Positions 21,485-33,141 of a stretch of DNA of 64,000 nucleotides are shown here, one piece after another. The position numbers and the translations under genes were made by a program. The DNA is from Tethya wilhelma (lineage: Eukaryota > Porifera > Demospongiae > Tethyida > Tethyidae): the NCBI GenBank assembly GCA_964030475.1, contig CAXIPT010000012.1, positions 1,470,799 to 1,534,798 on the forward strand, written 5' to 3'. The notes beneath the pieces are model-generated. The model was not told the origin of the DNA. It saw nothing but the letters and a program-made list of their open reading frames with translations, and searched no databases. Positions within the stretch are counted from its first letter, which is position 1. Every line of letters begins with the position of its first letter.

Positions 21485-22113
21485 TAGCAGTCCCTCCCCG
21501 CTATGCTTATTGCTAAGCGCGGGGAGGGCCTGGTCTCCAAAATCACGTAAGTTACATCACAAAAAGAGCGTGTGGGCGGAAAGTTGTTCGGTGGTTTATC
21601 CGCCCACTCAAAATTAGCTAGCGCTAAAAGCGCTCACGAGTCCAGGCAAAAAATTTTTGCAGACAGTTTAGAAACGTAGCGCTTGTGTTCTAAGTCTTTG
21701 AATTTAGCTTGTTTTAGCTTAGTTAGGCTTATTTTGTGAACCTTCTATGGCCAGGAAAAATTCTGTCACAGACTACTCGCGTATTTGCGTGTACAGCATG
21801 CATAGGAAAGCCAGCACTCCAACAAGAGCAAAAGGCAGGTACAGATACTAATCACAGCCAATACAAGTAAGTTTGTACCGTACTTACATTTATACACTTG
21901 AAACAAGCTTGTCATTGATCTCTCTTGGCTTGTGCTGTGAGTTGCGTGGGCAGGGCTACACTTTCTTACTCGACCTGCCCACATATGCAAATCACGGTTC
22001 TACCACGGTTCTACCACGGTTCTACCCTTGACGTCACTCACGTGATTTTGGAGACCAGGCCCTCCCCGCGCTTAGCAATAAGCATAGTGGGGAGGGACTG
22101 GTTCACGAGGCTA
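21485..22113. mobile_element. TAGCCTCG-group TIR element (B1) with perfect 9-bp target duplication
   Basis: Inverted ends of about 75 bp: from the right the element reads TAGCCTCGTGAACCAGTCCC, and each end contains a CCTCCCCGC.../GCGGGGAGGG hairpin followed by CCTGGTCTCCAAAATCACGT. The left end has lost about 10 bases after TAG. It is flanked on both sides by TGAATATGG (21476-21484 and 22114-22122). No transposase inside. Confidence 0.9.
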
Positions 22114-22479
22114 TGAATATGGAGAACTTGTCAATAACTTTTACAGGAGGGAGAATCATGGGGGCCAGATGAAAAAATAAATTGGATGGATATAGGAACA
22201 AAATAGGGGCTGACTGAAGCAAATCGAGGGAAAGAATTTCTTGCTCACCATAACATTTCTATTGCCTGTAAAGTACAGAGGTCAAGTCGTGCTCTAATAG
22301 AAACTGCTACCAGGTGGAAAAGTACCGTACAATCCTGTTAAGAAACAAAAAGAAGTGATACAATCAGGGAAAATTCCAATTGATAAAGAAATTGTGCAAA
22401 CAACATACTCATCATTCACAACTGATCATTCGAACAACAGCATTATTGAGACTAAAAAAACAAATTAGTGTTACAAATT

Positions 22480-22925
22480 AGTTAAGTTTCTGAAAAAGCA
22501 TGAAGAGCTTGGAATCATTCACAATTATCCTGATAGATATTTTCCTAGCTTGTCAGTAGAAGAAACAAAACAAAGGCTTATCGATCTTCGGAAGTCATAT
22601 ATCATCCAGATTTGAGTTTAACACACATACAAGAACTATCAGCCATACATGAAATTTAAATTCAGGCATGAACATTCTGAAATTACAGGCCACTCGCATT
22701 TATTGATTCTTGTTTCAATGGTATATGACCCAGCATTTTACTTTACACAAAAGGAAACGGATAGAAAAGGACAGAAAATTGATATGCATACAGTAATAGA
22801 AACTCCTGAGGTATAGTGTACATTCAAGCAGCACAATAGAACATCAGAGGATGTTTATTGACTGCTGGAGAGAGAGCCTGAGTGAGTTCAGAGAAGTAGA
22901 TGCTGGAATTTATGAAAGTACATTT
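22480..22925 (+). pseudogene. Unrecognised degenerate coding remnant
   Basis: The plus strand reads KKHEELGIIHNYPDRYFPS, SVEETKQRLIDLRKSY, then FRHEHSEITGHSHLLILVS, MVYDPAFYFTQKETDRKG, KIDMHTVIETPEV and, after a stop, CTFKQHNRTSEDVY. It is clearly protein-like over about 140 codons with stops and a frameshift. I do not recognise the family; it is probably transposon-derived given its surroundings. Confidence 0.4.
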
Positions 22926-23309
22926 TAAACACTACTGCTTCTTTTGTGTACTAGCTATGGTGCACCAAGATATAAATGTCCAAAAAAATTCATGTTTCTG
23001 TTTTTTAAGTATAAAGATTTTATTGGTAAGCATCAAAACTCAATACAGACATTCAGCCACACAATGTTAGAGTTTGACCTCTAGATGGTAGGATGCAATT
23101 CAAAAATGGCTCTCCAAACAGCCCGGCCCTACAACCTTTGAATGCTAACTACTCCCTTATAGTACGTGGTGAAGCTCTATAAGTTGGAGAAAGTGTTAGT
23201 GAGTAAAAGATACAGATGCTTTTTTAAATAAAATAACTCACTAAAAAATCCGAACGATATAGTCCCACACAGAATTTTCTATGGCTCCCATTTTTGGACT
23301 GTAAACCTT
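22926..23309. other. Spacer without recognisable genes
   Basis: No supported feature seen. Confidence 0.4.
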
Positions 23310-23685
23310 CAGGGGCGGATCCAGGAATTTAGAAAGAGTAGTTTGAATTAAATTGCGCGCGGAAAATTTGAGTTAGCCACGCCCACTTTTGTAAACCACG
23401 CCTATTTTACGTGCTAAGCCCCACCCACTTCCAGTGGTGTGGACTTTGTACTTACCTGCACGAGCACGAGTAGCGCTAACTCGCTGATTTTTAGCCGTTT
23501 TGTGCCAGAATCTTCTCTTGTTTTGGCCTATCTACTGGCTTAAATTCACTCTCAAAGTAAGTATTATACTTATGAGCGTCCATCAGTTGATCTTCTACTG
23601 GTTCTTGTAAAAAAAATTTTTTGATGAGCTGGCCAAAAAGGGGGGTTCGTCCGAACCAAACGAACTACCCCTGGATCCGCCACTG
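23310..23685. mobile_element. MITE, family C (GGCGGATCCAGG ends), copy 1
   Basis: Left end AGGGGCGGATCCAGG and right end CCTGGATCCGCCACTG are inverted repeats. The body contains GCCACGCCCACTTTTG and CTCAAAGTAAGTATTATACTT, shared with the copy at 37.5 kb. Non-coding. Confidence 0.8.
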
Positions 23686-23859
23686 ACCTTATGTGTTAAA
23701 CAAAATTTTGAAAAACATTTTGGACATTTGTGCCTTGGCGCAATTAAGCCTTGGTGTTTGCATAGCAAGTTGGGTTACAGTAGTTAATTGTGTGTGCATC
23801 TGCTACAATAATATCTGAAGAATGGTAGCTCTATTGTGAAAATGGAAGGTAGTCATGTT

Positions 23860-23945
23860 CATAAATCGAAGTTATCTTGAAACAATATCGGTAAAATCTA
23901 GTAAAATGCTTGAGATCTGAGGCTTTTCTGCTTCACCCATCGATC
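23860..23945 (+). repeat. Fragment resembling the Helentron 5' end
   Basis: TTCATAAATCGAAGTTATCTTG, then GAGATCTGAGGCTTTTCTGC, matches the start of the Helentron at 40141-40225 (TTCATAAATCGGTTATCTTG, GAGATCTGAAGCTTTTGTGC). It may be a remnant of a non-autonomous Helentron relative. Confidence 0.5.
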
Positions 23946-24112
23946 ATGCCCGTGTAGTGGGTTTGGCAATGTTTCAACTACAGTCATTTCATCTATGTTA
24001 CGTTATACCTATCGGAACTCGGAGTATCAATTCGCCTATGCTTTTTCAAGTGGAGGCACATAAGAAACTGTGATGCATGTGTGAGTGCACAAAGACAAGG
24101 CCCTGGGTCTAA

Positions 24113-24475
24113 GGACTAGAAAAAAAGTTATAAAATCAAGTAGTGTTCTTATTCTGTAGGGCTACCAAGAGACTGAAACAATTCGTAAATAGCAGCCTAT
24201 ACTAATTGCCAAGTCACTGACAATCACGATCATCATGATAGTGATCACGGGGGTTATAATAGCTAAGTTTTTGTCACAGCCTTCCTGTGTATAAGCTTCA
24301 AGCCAGCTAGGTATATCAGGAGCGGGCATACCCAGGAAGAGGAGGCTGAGCAACTATGCCCACTTTTTTGTACACTACAGTAAAGGCTGCTATTTACGAA
24401 TATTTTCAGTCTCTTGGTAGCCCTGAGTATAAGAACATAACTTGATTTTAAAAATGTATTTTTCTAGTCTAGTCA
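24113..24475. mobile_element. MITE with about 85-bp terminal inverted repeats
   Basis: GGGCTACCAAGAGACTGAAA and the flanking AAATCAAGT...TTCTTAT segment on the left return inverted at 24387-24475 with a few indels. The centre is about 180 bases and contains a smaller dyad near 24218-24245. Non-coding. Confidence 0.75.
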
Positions 24476-25029
24476 ATTTTTGGACCTTTGACCTCTAGGC
24501 TGTAATCGCTGCACTCGTGGTAGCGATCAACATCTGGAAAGTTTATGGAAATGCTAGAAATGTTGATTTTATGAGTTGGCGTCTGATTTTTAATACATTT
24601 TTCTTAGCTTATTGTTGTTTTTTTCCGCTATGTTGCAATTAATTATCACAAATCTAGCGAGCTCAATAGGGGGAGCTTGAGCCCTATGCTAGTTATGCCC
24701 CTGGGGATAGTTAGGCCGTTAAGAAATGGTATTGTGTTCAAAAGTTAGGCTACCAGGATCTAGAAAGAATCTTAGCTTTGACAAAATTCAATCTGCTAAT
24801 ACTACCTGTCTCTAGTGTACTTTTACCACCACTATATGTTGATCAAGCAAAACAGATGAGACTTAGAGTTGTAAGTATTAGTGACTGATATGAGAGTATA
24901 GTAGTTAAACTACAAGAGATGATGAACTTAACATGGAGTAAGATAAATTACAATTAAAAGGGAAAAAACTATTCACATCAATAAGTATGACAGTTACCAC
25001 ACGGAGAAATAATGTGGAATGTGCAAACA
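24476..25029. other. Spacer, weak family C-like end
   Basis: A CTATGCTAGTTATGCCCCTGG motif near 24690 resembles MITE ends in this window but has no partner. Nothing else recognised. Confidence 0.3.
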
Positions 25030-26420
25030 TTTGACGAATTGTTGTTCTGGAAGGGAAACCAAAGGGAGTTTGAATTAAATTGTTTGGAATGAGTCAGACA
25101 GAGATATAGAAGGTTCTACTGCATTCTATATTCTAAAGCTGAAGCATCTGGCTGCCAAGGAATTAGTGTAGTTGGGACTGCTCTAATGAGCCTCTTGTAT
25201 TTCAAAGTTGTGGTTATTGTTTGGTTTGTAGGCACAATAACAGGTCAAATATGTCTAGCAAGAGTGAAATAGGCTATAAGTGAGGATAGTCTGTGGTGTA
25301 GTTATTCAGAATGTATTTAGTATATCTCCTTTGTACCCTCTCTAAGCATTGAATATCTTTGATGTACTGTGGTTTCCATAGTTGTGAGCAGTTTTGATCT
25401 TATCAAAACAATGGATAGTTGTTTCTTAAGATTAGATGGTACAGCCTAATTAAATTAATGATATGCCTCGATGTGTTGCTGATGATGCTAGAAATCCATC
25501 ACATCCACCAATGTCTGTCATGAACTCTAATTGGACCTTTTATTTACTAGCACCTATTGGGGTCTTTGTTTAAACGCTTCCCACAGCGATCTTGCAGTTA
25601 TGCCACCATGCAGGAATAATAATGGCCGGAAGATTCTACCTTAAGGAACACCATGCAGGTACAAGTAGCACAGCAGAGGAGATGTTATTGCCTATAGACA
25701 TGTAATATTTTTACTATAAGTGTCTAGTGTGTATGGCAATTGTACTCCTGAGGGCTGTTTTATGTATTTCCGAGCCCCGAGGGAAGACAACAGCACGAAG
25801 AAGTACAAAACCGCAACAGCACAAATAAGTACAAAACCATACACACTCATAGTACAGATGACTTGTACCATAAGTGGTCACTTAGTAAGCTCAGCTGATG
25901 TACCCTAGGGTAAACCACCATGTACCCTGGCTTGCTATAGAGTTACGACCGGTGGTTAGCCAGTGTCCATGGGTTATGTAAACTTAGGCGGTACCTTTGA
26001 AGTATGACTTAACTATGGTACAAGTAGCGTTGTCTATGAGACAAGTATTCTTGGAACCACAATCACAACTTGTCGATGAATGCCAGTCTCCATACCTAAG
26101 AAAGCTCATTATGACAAACTAAGTCAAAGGCTTTCCTCAAATCTAGAAAGGTTGCATCAACCTCCAGCTATAGTTGTGATCACTCTGGCTATGAGTTCTT
26201 ACTAAAGGTGTTTTCCCTCAACTTTATCTGACAGCTTAGTTCTAATAAAAGTGTTAACTGTTTTGTCTAGTACTTTAGGGATAGTGGTTGACAAATTATG
26301 CTAGCATAATTTATGGAATAATGGATAGTCTTCAAAACACCAGCATAATTGGGAATAATAGGCAGTAAATTTGGAACAATAGTCCATGTGCAGCACCTAC
26401 GTAGATTATACTCAGATTTT
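25030..26420 (-). pseudogene. Non-LTR retrotransposon (Jockey/CR1-like) reverse transcriptase relic
   Basis: On the minus strand, the part at 26400-26060 gives TIPKVLDKTVNTFIRTKLS and LEVDATFLDLRKAFDLVCH, the motif A region of LINE reverse transcriptase (FLDxxKAFD). The part at 25400-25030 gives NCSQLWKPQYIKDIQCLER and VQRRYTKYILNNYTTDYP, the typical C-terminal end of Jockey/CR1-like ORF2. Between them lies about 600 bases of degenerate or inserted sequence. No catalytic FADD box was found. Multiple stops; dead copy. Confidence 0.75.
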
Positions 26421-26570
26421 GCACAGTTATATAGTAAGGTTATACTATGAATTATAGTGGTAGCATCTCTTATAGCAGACATGGATGATGTAACTATGGT
26501 GTGCATTATTTCAATTTATGTGAAAAAAAGTAGTGTGTGACTATGAGTAGCCTGCAAAAGTAATGGCATT

Positions 26571-26850
26571 TAGTTTGAAGTTTAAGCTTAATACTTCTAG
26601 TAATGCATTAGAAACTAGTACTAAAAGTTCAAGACAGGGATGATTCAGGTGGTGAAGGAAATGTGGATCAGTTGCGTAGCCAGGATTTTCATTATGTAGG
26701 TGCTACAAGTCCAGAAAACAGTTGACAGGAAACCATGCCCATTAATTAAACCATTTGATCATGGTTATTAATAGTTATTTGGGTAAATTATAAGTCAAGT
26801 CAGTGCCATCATCGATACTATACACGCTAGTACATTGTGCTACTAGACTG
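26571..26850. repeat. Left arm of a large inverted repeat
   Basis: TAGTTTGAAGTTTAAGCTTA through TGCTACTAGACTG is the inverse of 33940-34220 with about 10 substitutions and one small indel. The arm includes a family C-like motif (GTAGCCAGGATTTTCATTATG). The arms enclose about 7.1 kb. Confidence 0.85.
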
Positions 26851-26868
26851 TACGTGTATGTATAATAT

Positions 26869-27052
26869 ACAAGTAAAAAAAGCATTGGGAATGTAATGAA
26901 ACACAGGAATGGCTAAATCGTAAAAAGAACGCAAACAAGATGGAATGGCTATAGAGTGTGTGCAGAATTCTTCCTGTATGGACTGCATTTAACAATCTCC
27001 TTATGGAGTCTCTTATTTTGCCCACAGGAAGAATTCCTTACACGCTCTATAG
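26869..27052. mobile_element. Foldback element, family A, truncated copy
   Basis: Left arm ACAAGTAAAAAAAGCATTGGG to AGAATTCTTCC and a partial returning arm (CAGGAAGAATTCC...CGCTCTATAG) are present, but the outer half of the second arm is missing. Confidence 0.7.
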
Positions 27053-27356
27053 TAGCGATACCAGAAGAAACTTAAACTTATTTATTTCCACAAAACAATT
27101 CGACCAACATACTCTTTTACCTTTTCTGAATACAATATACGATATGTCTAGGTTTAATCCACTATTCGTCTAGAAATGGGGCTTCAAGTCCATGTGATAT
27201 AGTAATTTTTTCTCTAGGATTTCGTTAATGTAACGTGGCACAATGCTTCAATTATTGTGTAATTATGCCTGTAGGTAAGCAAAACTACAGCTGATTATAG
27301 ATTTTTATATACCATTTTGATCGTCAATGACTGCTCCATACAATAAAAACATTCAT
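27053..27356. other. Spacer
   Basis: No supported feature. Confidence 0.4.
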
Positions 27357-27400
27357 TTAAGGGTGGTCAGTCATAGCAACACGCGAAGAGCACGGGCAGG
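27357..27400. repeat. Solo end of a TTAA-flanked element (family D)
   Basis: TTAAGGGTGGTCAGTCATAG matches the ends of the complete element at 31660-33329 and the solo end at 51465. The partner end was not found, so this is a truncated or degenerate copy. Confidence 0.5.
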
Positions 27401-28046
27401 AAGAATTGCGTCACAATTTTGTAGTTTAATATCACCACAAACCTCAACCGGAAGTATAGAATGATTGCGCATGAAGATTCTGCACGGGATCTTACAACTA
27501 GACAGCTAGCTACTTTCTTGTTGCTTTTTTTACAACACAATAAGCCCTTATAAAAAGGAAAGAGGTCTTTAAAAGAGGCTGACACCAGGTGGCAAGTATT
27601 CAAGATGCCTGGAAGCAACAGAAAAAGTTTAACAGTACTATTATACACATCAATAACCAGTAATTGGGTAAGTATCAAAATTGAATGGTTTGTATTCCAA
27701 AAGTATAGAGCTAGTGTTAATATTATATCAATGCCAGAAAATAAAGTGTGTATGAGCTGGCTGGCTTTCAGGTGGACCATCAAGACGACTCCGATACAGC
27801 AACAGAGCCGGATAGTATATGAGCTGGTTTCCTAACAGATGGATGCTAAATCCAACTTGAAACTCAATGACAATGAACTGCGCTGTTGAGGAGACAAAGT
27901 ACGGTCCAAAAGACTCCGAACAAGGGTGAATTTCTGCCAATATAGATTGTGGCGTACCACAAGGTAACAAGTACGATGTTGTCACTCCTACTATAAAATC
28001 TGTAAAAAAAGAAAAGAAAAAAAAAACAACAGACTTGTGATAACAA
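27367..28046 (-). CDS. Hydrophobic frames of uncertain reality
   Basis: The minus strand holds two overlapping frames in different phases: one (about 28046-27867) reads NIVLVTLWYATIYIGRNSP and FGVFWTVLCLLNSAVHC, the other (27835-27367) reads IDIILTLALYFWNTNHSIL and TVKLFLLLPGILNTCHLVS. A TTTTTTTTACAG acceptor precedes the first and a CATCTGTTAG acceptor precedes the second. This could be a small multi-exon membrane protein gene or chance hydrophobic frames in AT-rich repeat sequence. I recognise no family. Confidence 0.25.
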
Positions 28047-28139
28047 AAAACAAACAGTATTTTATTTTGCTTAGAAGTATCGTAGAATCTCTGCTCCATA
28101 TGAAAAGTGCTCTGCTACTTGAAGGTGTACAGATGCCAT

Positions 28140-28847
28140 ACTAAAAGAAGAAGAATTATACAAGAAGTGAGACAAACATGCACAAGTCAAGAGTACGTAC
28201 TATCCTAAACAGCTGAAGCCTGGTAATTTTTGTCGTTTTTGTTGTACACAAGTGTATATACCTGTTGTTTTCTAAAAAAATCTCACTTCAAACATTCATA
28301 CTTAGCACACACACAAGAGTGGATGCATGCAGAAGCACATTTCATGGTAATAGTAAAGACACATGGAGTTATAGACCATACACTACACTAGCAAATCAGT
28401 TCACTCATCATGGTACATGATAATTTGCAGTACTATATTGGATTACCTTCCTTTCAGAACAGAACTTGAGCTAGTCCCAGAGTTTCACAGCAGTATGGAA
28501 GCATCACCAGCATGACTGAAGCTAATACAGAGGCTTGGATCTTGAGAAACCAATGACAAAGCAGTGTGACTCATTTCATCTCGGTGCTCTTCAATTAGAG
28601 AGAAAACAGTCAGTCACTTTGAGGTGAAGTTAGCAGCATTGAGTAGACCAGTCTGACCTCCAGTAATACCTCAACCATTGCTTTCCTTGTCACCAACCAT
28701 ATTTCACCTCAGCTGGCCGTTCTGTAGCAGCTACCACGATCACAAAAGATTTCACTCTGATCTGCCACGTGTACAAATTATTATCTACTCGCGTTCAATA
28801 CTAAATAAACCACGTTGGCAAACAATCCACTTCAAAGGGAAAGCTTC
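28140..28847. other. Spacer
   Basis: No protein-like frame or repeat boundary recognised up to the TIR that starts at 28848. Confidence 0.4.
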
Positions 28848-28945
28848 TAGCCTCGTTCCCAGGCCTTCCCCTTTTTAGTTGTGTTATTTTGCGGGGGGAA
28901 GGCCTGGTACCAAATATCACGTGAATGACGAAAGCGATGACACGT
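28848..28945. mobile_element. TAGCCTCG-group terminal repeat, helicase-side type (left copy)
   Basis: The end begins TAGCCTCGTTCCCAGGCC. It folds as a hairpin (CCAGGCCTTCCCC against GGGGGAAGGCCTGG) and continues TACCAAATATCACGTGAATG. The same sequence, inverted, ends the helicase copy at 61170-61259. It lies about 150 bases upstream of a RecQ-like gene fragment. Confidence 0.85.
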
Positions 28946-29036
28946 TATTGACTGGAAGGAATTTATATTTCCCGCGTTTTGGCACTAAGCGGATGCTGCC
29001 CACGCATTTGTGACTCGTTAAACAAACAAAGGTGTG

Positions 29037-29052
29037 CCACTGTATAAAAGCT
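29037..29052 (+). promoter_or_regulatory. Putative TATA box of the RecQ-like gene
   Basis: CACTGTATAAAAGCTG lies about 45 bases before the ATG near 29089. The equivalent in the right copy is TATAAAAG-like on the minus strand near 61070. It is positioned between the terminal repeat and the coding start, as expected for a transposon promoter. Confidence 0.5.
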
Positions 29053-29088
29053 GTATTAGTCTCCTAGAGCGAATACGAGAGCAAGAAA

Positions 29089-30157
29089 ATGGCGATTTAA
29101 GGGCTGTTTGTTGTTATGGTGTACCGGCGCTATGGCTGAGCCTCGGAGCTCAAGGGAGCGAAACTCTACTACCATGGAGTTCTTGGCTAAGGTCAGTCTC
29201 AGTGGTTATGTAACAGTTGTCCTGTGTATACTTCTATTGAACCCTGGAACTGACATGATCTGTAAAAGAGTTTCTATTAACTGTTTACAACTTCTTTATA
29301 ATAATATTAATTTATGCCTGTATCTCCAGATATGTGTACGTGTACTAACTGACATTTGGAGTGTGATTGGGTAGTTCAAATTTGGATTTACATTAGCTGT
29401 TGTGAATTTGAAAAAGTTGTGTATACTGTGCATGTAATGGCTGCTAAGCATTTAGCCCTGTGTAGTAGTGAGTGTGCAGCTCTAGCTGCTATAGCTAGGC
29501 AACAGCCAATTCCAGATGGATCCAACTGTTTCTTGATTGAAAAGGCCCTTGACTGTATGAAGAAATACTTCAAACACGATAGTTTCAGACCTGGTCAGCT
29601 GGAGACTATTTTGTCATTTTTGCATGGCAGAGATGTATTTGTTTGTATGGCTACTGTTGGTCCTTGGTGACTCATGTGCTGTGATCATTAGTCCTCTTGT
29701 CTCCTTGATGGATCAGCAGGTATATATGGTAGCATGTACGTGTAGTGATTAGGACTTAGCGTTGATGCGTGTATGCATGTGATCTGTCTTGTTAGGTTAA
29801 ACAGTTGCGATCCGTTGGACTCAGTGCCGTTAGAATTGATAAGGGATGTACATTTTCGAGTGTTTGTTCTGGAGTATATCAGTTTGGTTAGTCATATTTT
29901 TCTTGTGGAAGAGTGAATCTGCTTAACCTATTTGTTTTTTTCTAGTTTTAACTTCCCCCGAAACTATCATTGTTTTTCCATGGAGGGATCTGTTTAAGGA
30001 CAGAGCGTTTGCTAAGAAATTGTGTATGGTAGCTGTAGATGAAGCTCACTGTAGATGAAGCTCACTGCATATGGGAATGGTGTGTTAGTCTATACTCTGT
30101 TGTGGATGTGGTGAATAATGTGCATGTAATGTACATGTATAGGGGGAAAGAGTTCAC
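29089..30157 (+). pseudogene. RecQ-like DEAH helicase, 5' fragment (left copy)
   Basis: Starts ATGGCGATTTAA, a stop at codon 4 where the right copy has CAA. Frames then read RSSRERNSTTMEFLAK, MAAKHLALCSSECAALAAI, ALDCMKKYFKHDSFRPGQL, ETILSFLHGRDVFV, PLVSLMDQQ, an intron with GTATAT...TTGTTAG, QLRSVGLNAVRID, and VDEAHCIWEW (DEAH box). Walker A is lost: the right copy keeps TRSGKT where this one jumps to TVGPW. A 12-base local duplication repeats GTAGATGAAGCTCACT. An intron (GTGTGTTAG to TATAG) follows EW. The gene is cut at 30157 by a family C MITE. Superfamily II helicase, RecQ-type by the FRPGQ and DEAH motifs. Confidence 0.8.
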
Positions 30158-30503
30158 AGTGGCGGAGCCAGGGGGGGTTCACAGGGTTCCCCTTTCAGCT
30201 GAGAACTCGCATTATAATTAACTGTGCAGATTGGAAAAGGCCAAGCTGGAACCCTCCTTTCAACTTAAAAATACTAAAAGCAACTCAAAATCACACTGAA
30301 TATTAGTCTTTTGTGAAAAATATANATAGAGTTTCTGTCTCTTTCTTGCCGGTTTTTTCTTCCATTTAAGCCTTTTCTGGTGAAATTTTAGCTGCACACG
30401 CACCAAAGGGGCGGGGCTGTAAGACCAGAAGTGGGCGTGGTCAGGTGCAAAATTTTTCGCGTGCTTTAGAACCCCCCTATTCAATTTTCTAGATCCACCA
30501 CTG
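30157..30503. mobile_element. MITE, family C, copy 2
   Basis: AGTGGCGGAGCCAGGGGGGG and the inverse end CTAGATCCACCACTG bound about 345 bases. It interrupts the RecQ-like fragment after GGGGAAAGAGTTCA, and helicase similarity does not resume on the far side. N at 30325. Confidence 0.7.
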
Positions 30504-30775
30504 TACCTTTGTAAGGATATCAGGCCATTTCGGTTACTTGACTATCTATACTATCATGGGGCTTGTTCAGGCTTGCCCTTCATGCTCGCCTCCCAAAATT
30601 TTAACTGTATGGGCGTGGCCACAAGCTTAGTGCTCAGAGAGGCTGAAAGACCTTAAATCTCTGAAACTGCAAACTTTTGTTGAATTCTTTGTGTAATTTA
30701 TATAGATTATTTTACCTTGGTGTGCCACTTTTGAAGACTGGAGCCGATATTTTTGAGATACTATTTACACACACA

Positions 30776-30817
<42 letters not shown>

Positions 30818-31082
30818 GACAGACAAAATGACTACCATAACCCTTTGTTGATTACTGTACTGTTAACAAGGGGTTGTAGCTACCATATGCACTGTACTTG
30901 GATCTGTGGCTGCAGTCAAAATGATGGTCAACCGTCAATTGAAATGAGATTTTAGTGCTTGTCAAGAGTCAAAATATACAGACTTTGGAACATTCAAATT
31001 TGGTGACAGTCATTGAAAAAATTAATGACGTCATATATATACTGCTATCATGATAAATTTCATGGCTACAGACAAGAATCAG
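30504..31082. other. Spacer with (AC)n microsatellite
   Basis: About 24 AC units with one interruption occur at 30767-30815. No gene recognised. Confidence 0.6.
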
Positions 31083-31447
31083 CAGTGGCGTATCCAGGAT
31101 TTCAGTTATAGGTGTGCTGATAAAATGCAGGTGCGAAGCGCCCGGAAATTTTGGGGTAGCCACGCCCACTTTTGCATCACGTGAGCAAAATTATTAATAG
31201 TTATTCGTGCGATCGCACTGGAGATGGCATCGTGTTCTGCAGTTTTTTCTGCTTTTTCTCCGATCTTATGTAAAATTTCACTCTTGAAAGTGAATTTTAA
31301 GTCTTATCAGCTTATATTTCAAGCATAATTCATTGAACTGCGCTCGTCTTGAGCGCTGCTTTTATGCGCGATGACGTCATTATTTTCTGAGCCATGGCAC
31401 CAAGGGGGTGCTCGAGCACCCTGAGCACCATGCTGGATACGCCACTG
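31083..31447. mobile_element. MITE, family C, copy 3
   Basis: CAGTGGCGTATCCAGGA at the left and TGGATACGCCACTG at the right are inverted repeats. The body has the GCCACGCCCACTTTTGCATC segment also found in other members. Non-coding. Confidence 0.75.
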
Positions 31448-31796
31448 ATTTTAGCCACTGATTAAGGGTCAAGCTGAAGTTTTCGCTCAATCAAATTTTG
31501 ACCGCAGTGGCTGATGCATGCAAATACAGTGCATATCCAAAAAATACAAACAGCCTGTGTACCCTTGAATTAAAAAGGTGACATTTTAAGATTAAGAGCA
31601 TAAAACTAAATGCTCTAATAAAAATTTCCAGAGCAAACACTGATCTTAATATTAATTGGTTAAAGGTGGTCGGCCATAGTTGAATGTGTTAGGAAGTACA
31701 TGGACAACACCATGCACAGACCACTAACTTAAGCCATATGTGCAGTGCACACTATTATGTATAATCATTTTTACTCACTAGTAAGCAATTTACTAG

Positions 31797-32191
31797 TCTA
31801 TTGAGCTAGACCCTTTTTTCTACCCCTGACATGCGACAGGGGGAAAAAAGGGGTCTAGTGCAGGTCACTGTTACAGCACAATTCATCAGTACTAAATCGA
31901 TAATGCATGCTGTGGTTGTGAAGCCAAGCCGGTAACTGTAATGATATTCACCACCTTTTGCAGCAGTGGTAGCAATATATAGTATCGCACCACTGTAGTA
32001 ATCATAACACCACTTATCCTACAACCACATAGCCTTACAGTGCCTACGCAGTAATTACTTTTTAGATTTCGAAAGCTCGCGCTCATTGATTGAAAACTGC
32101 CATGATGTAGGCAATTAAAAGTGACCTGTGCTAGACCCTTTTTTCCCCTGTCGAATGTCAGGGTTAGAAAAAAGGGTCTAGCTCGATAGAC
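31797..32191. mobile_element. MITE whose two terminal repeats are each a hairpin
   Basis: Each end contains CTAGACCCTTTTTTC...GAAAAAAGGGTCTAG, a self-complementary stem around GACATxCGACAGGG, and the two ends are inverted copies of each other over about 70 bp, extending into AGGTCACT. The whole can fold as two hairpins or one long stem. Confidence 0.85.
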
Positions 32192-32516
32192 AAGCAATTC
32201 ACTTGTGCAATAATCTGTTCGCGTCGTGTGGTAATTAAATTCATAGCAAGCTGAATCCATGCAGTGTTGGTGCCTTTGATATTCCTTTTTTGGAATATCT
32301 TGAGCTGCACTTACTGCACAAAGGTCAGGCTTAATTTGCACGCAGCACTGTGGACGAGGTTTTTTTCTATTTATTCGAAGCTAGCAAAATGTATTGGCAT
32401 TATTATAGGGTATGAAAAATTGGATATGCATGCAAGCATGCTACTGTAAAATAGAATGAGTAGCTGTGTTCAGCAGAAGAACCTATCTTAGCGTTTACTG
32501 TGGCCTAAAATTCCAG

Positions 32517-33141
32517 TAGCCTCGTTCCCAGGCTCCCTCCCACTGGAAATTAAGCGAGAGAGAAAAGGAAAGAGGGAGCCTGGTATCTAAAATTACGTGG
32601 GGTAGAAGGGTGGTGTGCGTGGGTATGGCGATTGATATCTTAGCCTGCCCACGCTTTAAATTGGAGTTCAACAGTGGAAAACCGTGGAAAACAAACGGTA
32701 GATTGTGCATTTGTAACAGAAACAGCAAATGGGTGTTAGAAAGAGTATTATTGTAGGCTGTCTATGGCTTGAGTCTGCATCAAACTGTCCGAAACTAGCT
32801 GACCTGGCAACTTGTATGCTCGTGAGCTGATTTTCTACCAAGTATTGGAGTGTAGAGCATCAGTAAGTTATACACTATAACCATAGACTATTGATATACA
32901 ATATTCTACTAGCGACTAGCTTTCTTTACAACTTTGTAGCTGCTTTTAGCGCTCAGCGATCGCGAATATTGCTTCTTTGTGCAGAACCAAGAGTTTGACG
33001 TCATTATTCTAACCGCCGCAACCACGCATTTATTCTTTAGCAACAATTGACGTCATACACGTGATTTTAGATACCAGGCTCCCTCTTTCTTTGCGCACTT
33101 CCATTTCATTTCCAGAGAGGCGGAGCCTGGGAACGAGGCTA
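32517..33141. mobile_element. TAGCCTCG-group TIR element (B3) with perfect 9-bp target duplication
   Basis: Ends TAGCCTCGTTCCCAGGCTCC and its inverse, each with a GGCTCCCTC.../GAGGGAGCC hairpin and a CACGTGATTTTAGATACC-type inner segment. AAATTCCAG flanks it at 32508-32516 and 33142-33150. No coding content found inside. Confidence 0.9.

Noticed and set aside
30767..30815. CRISPR-like or tandem array
   Set aside because: Plain (AC)n microsatellite.
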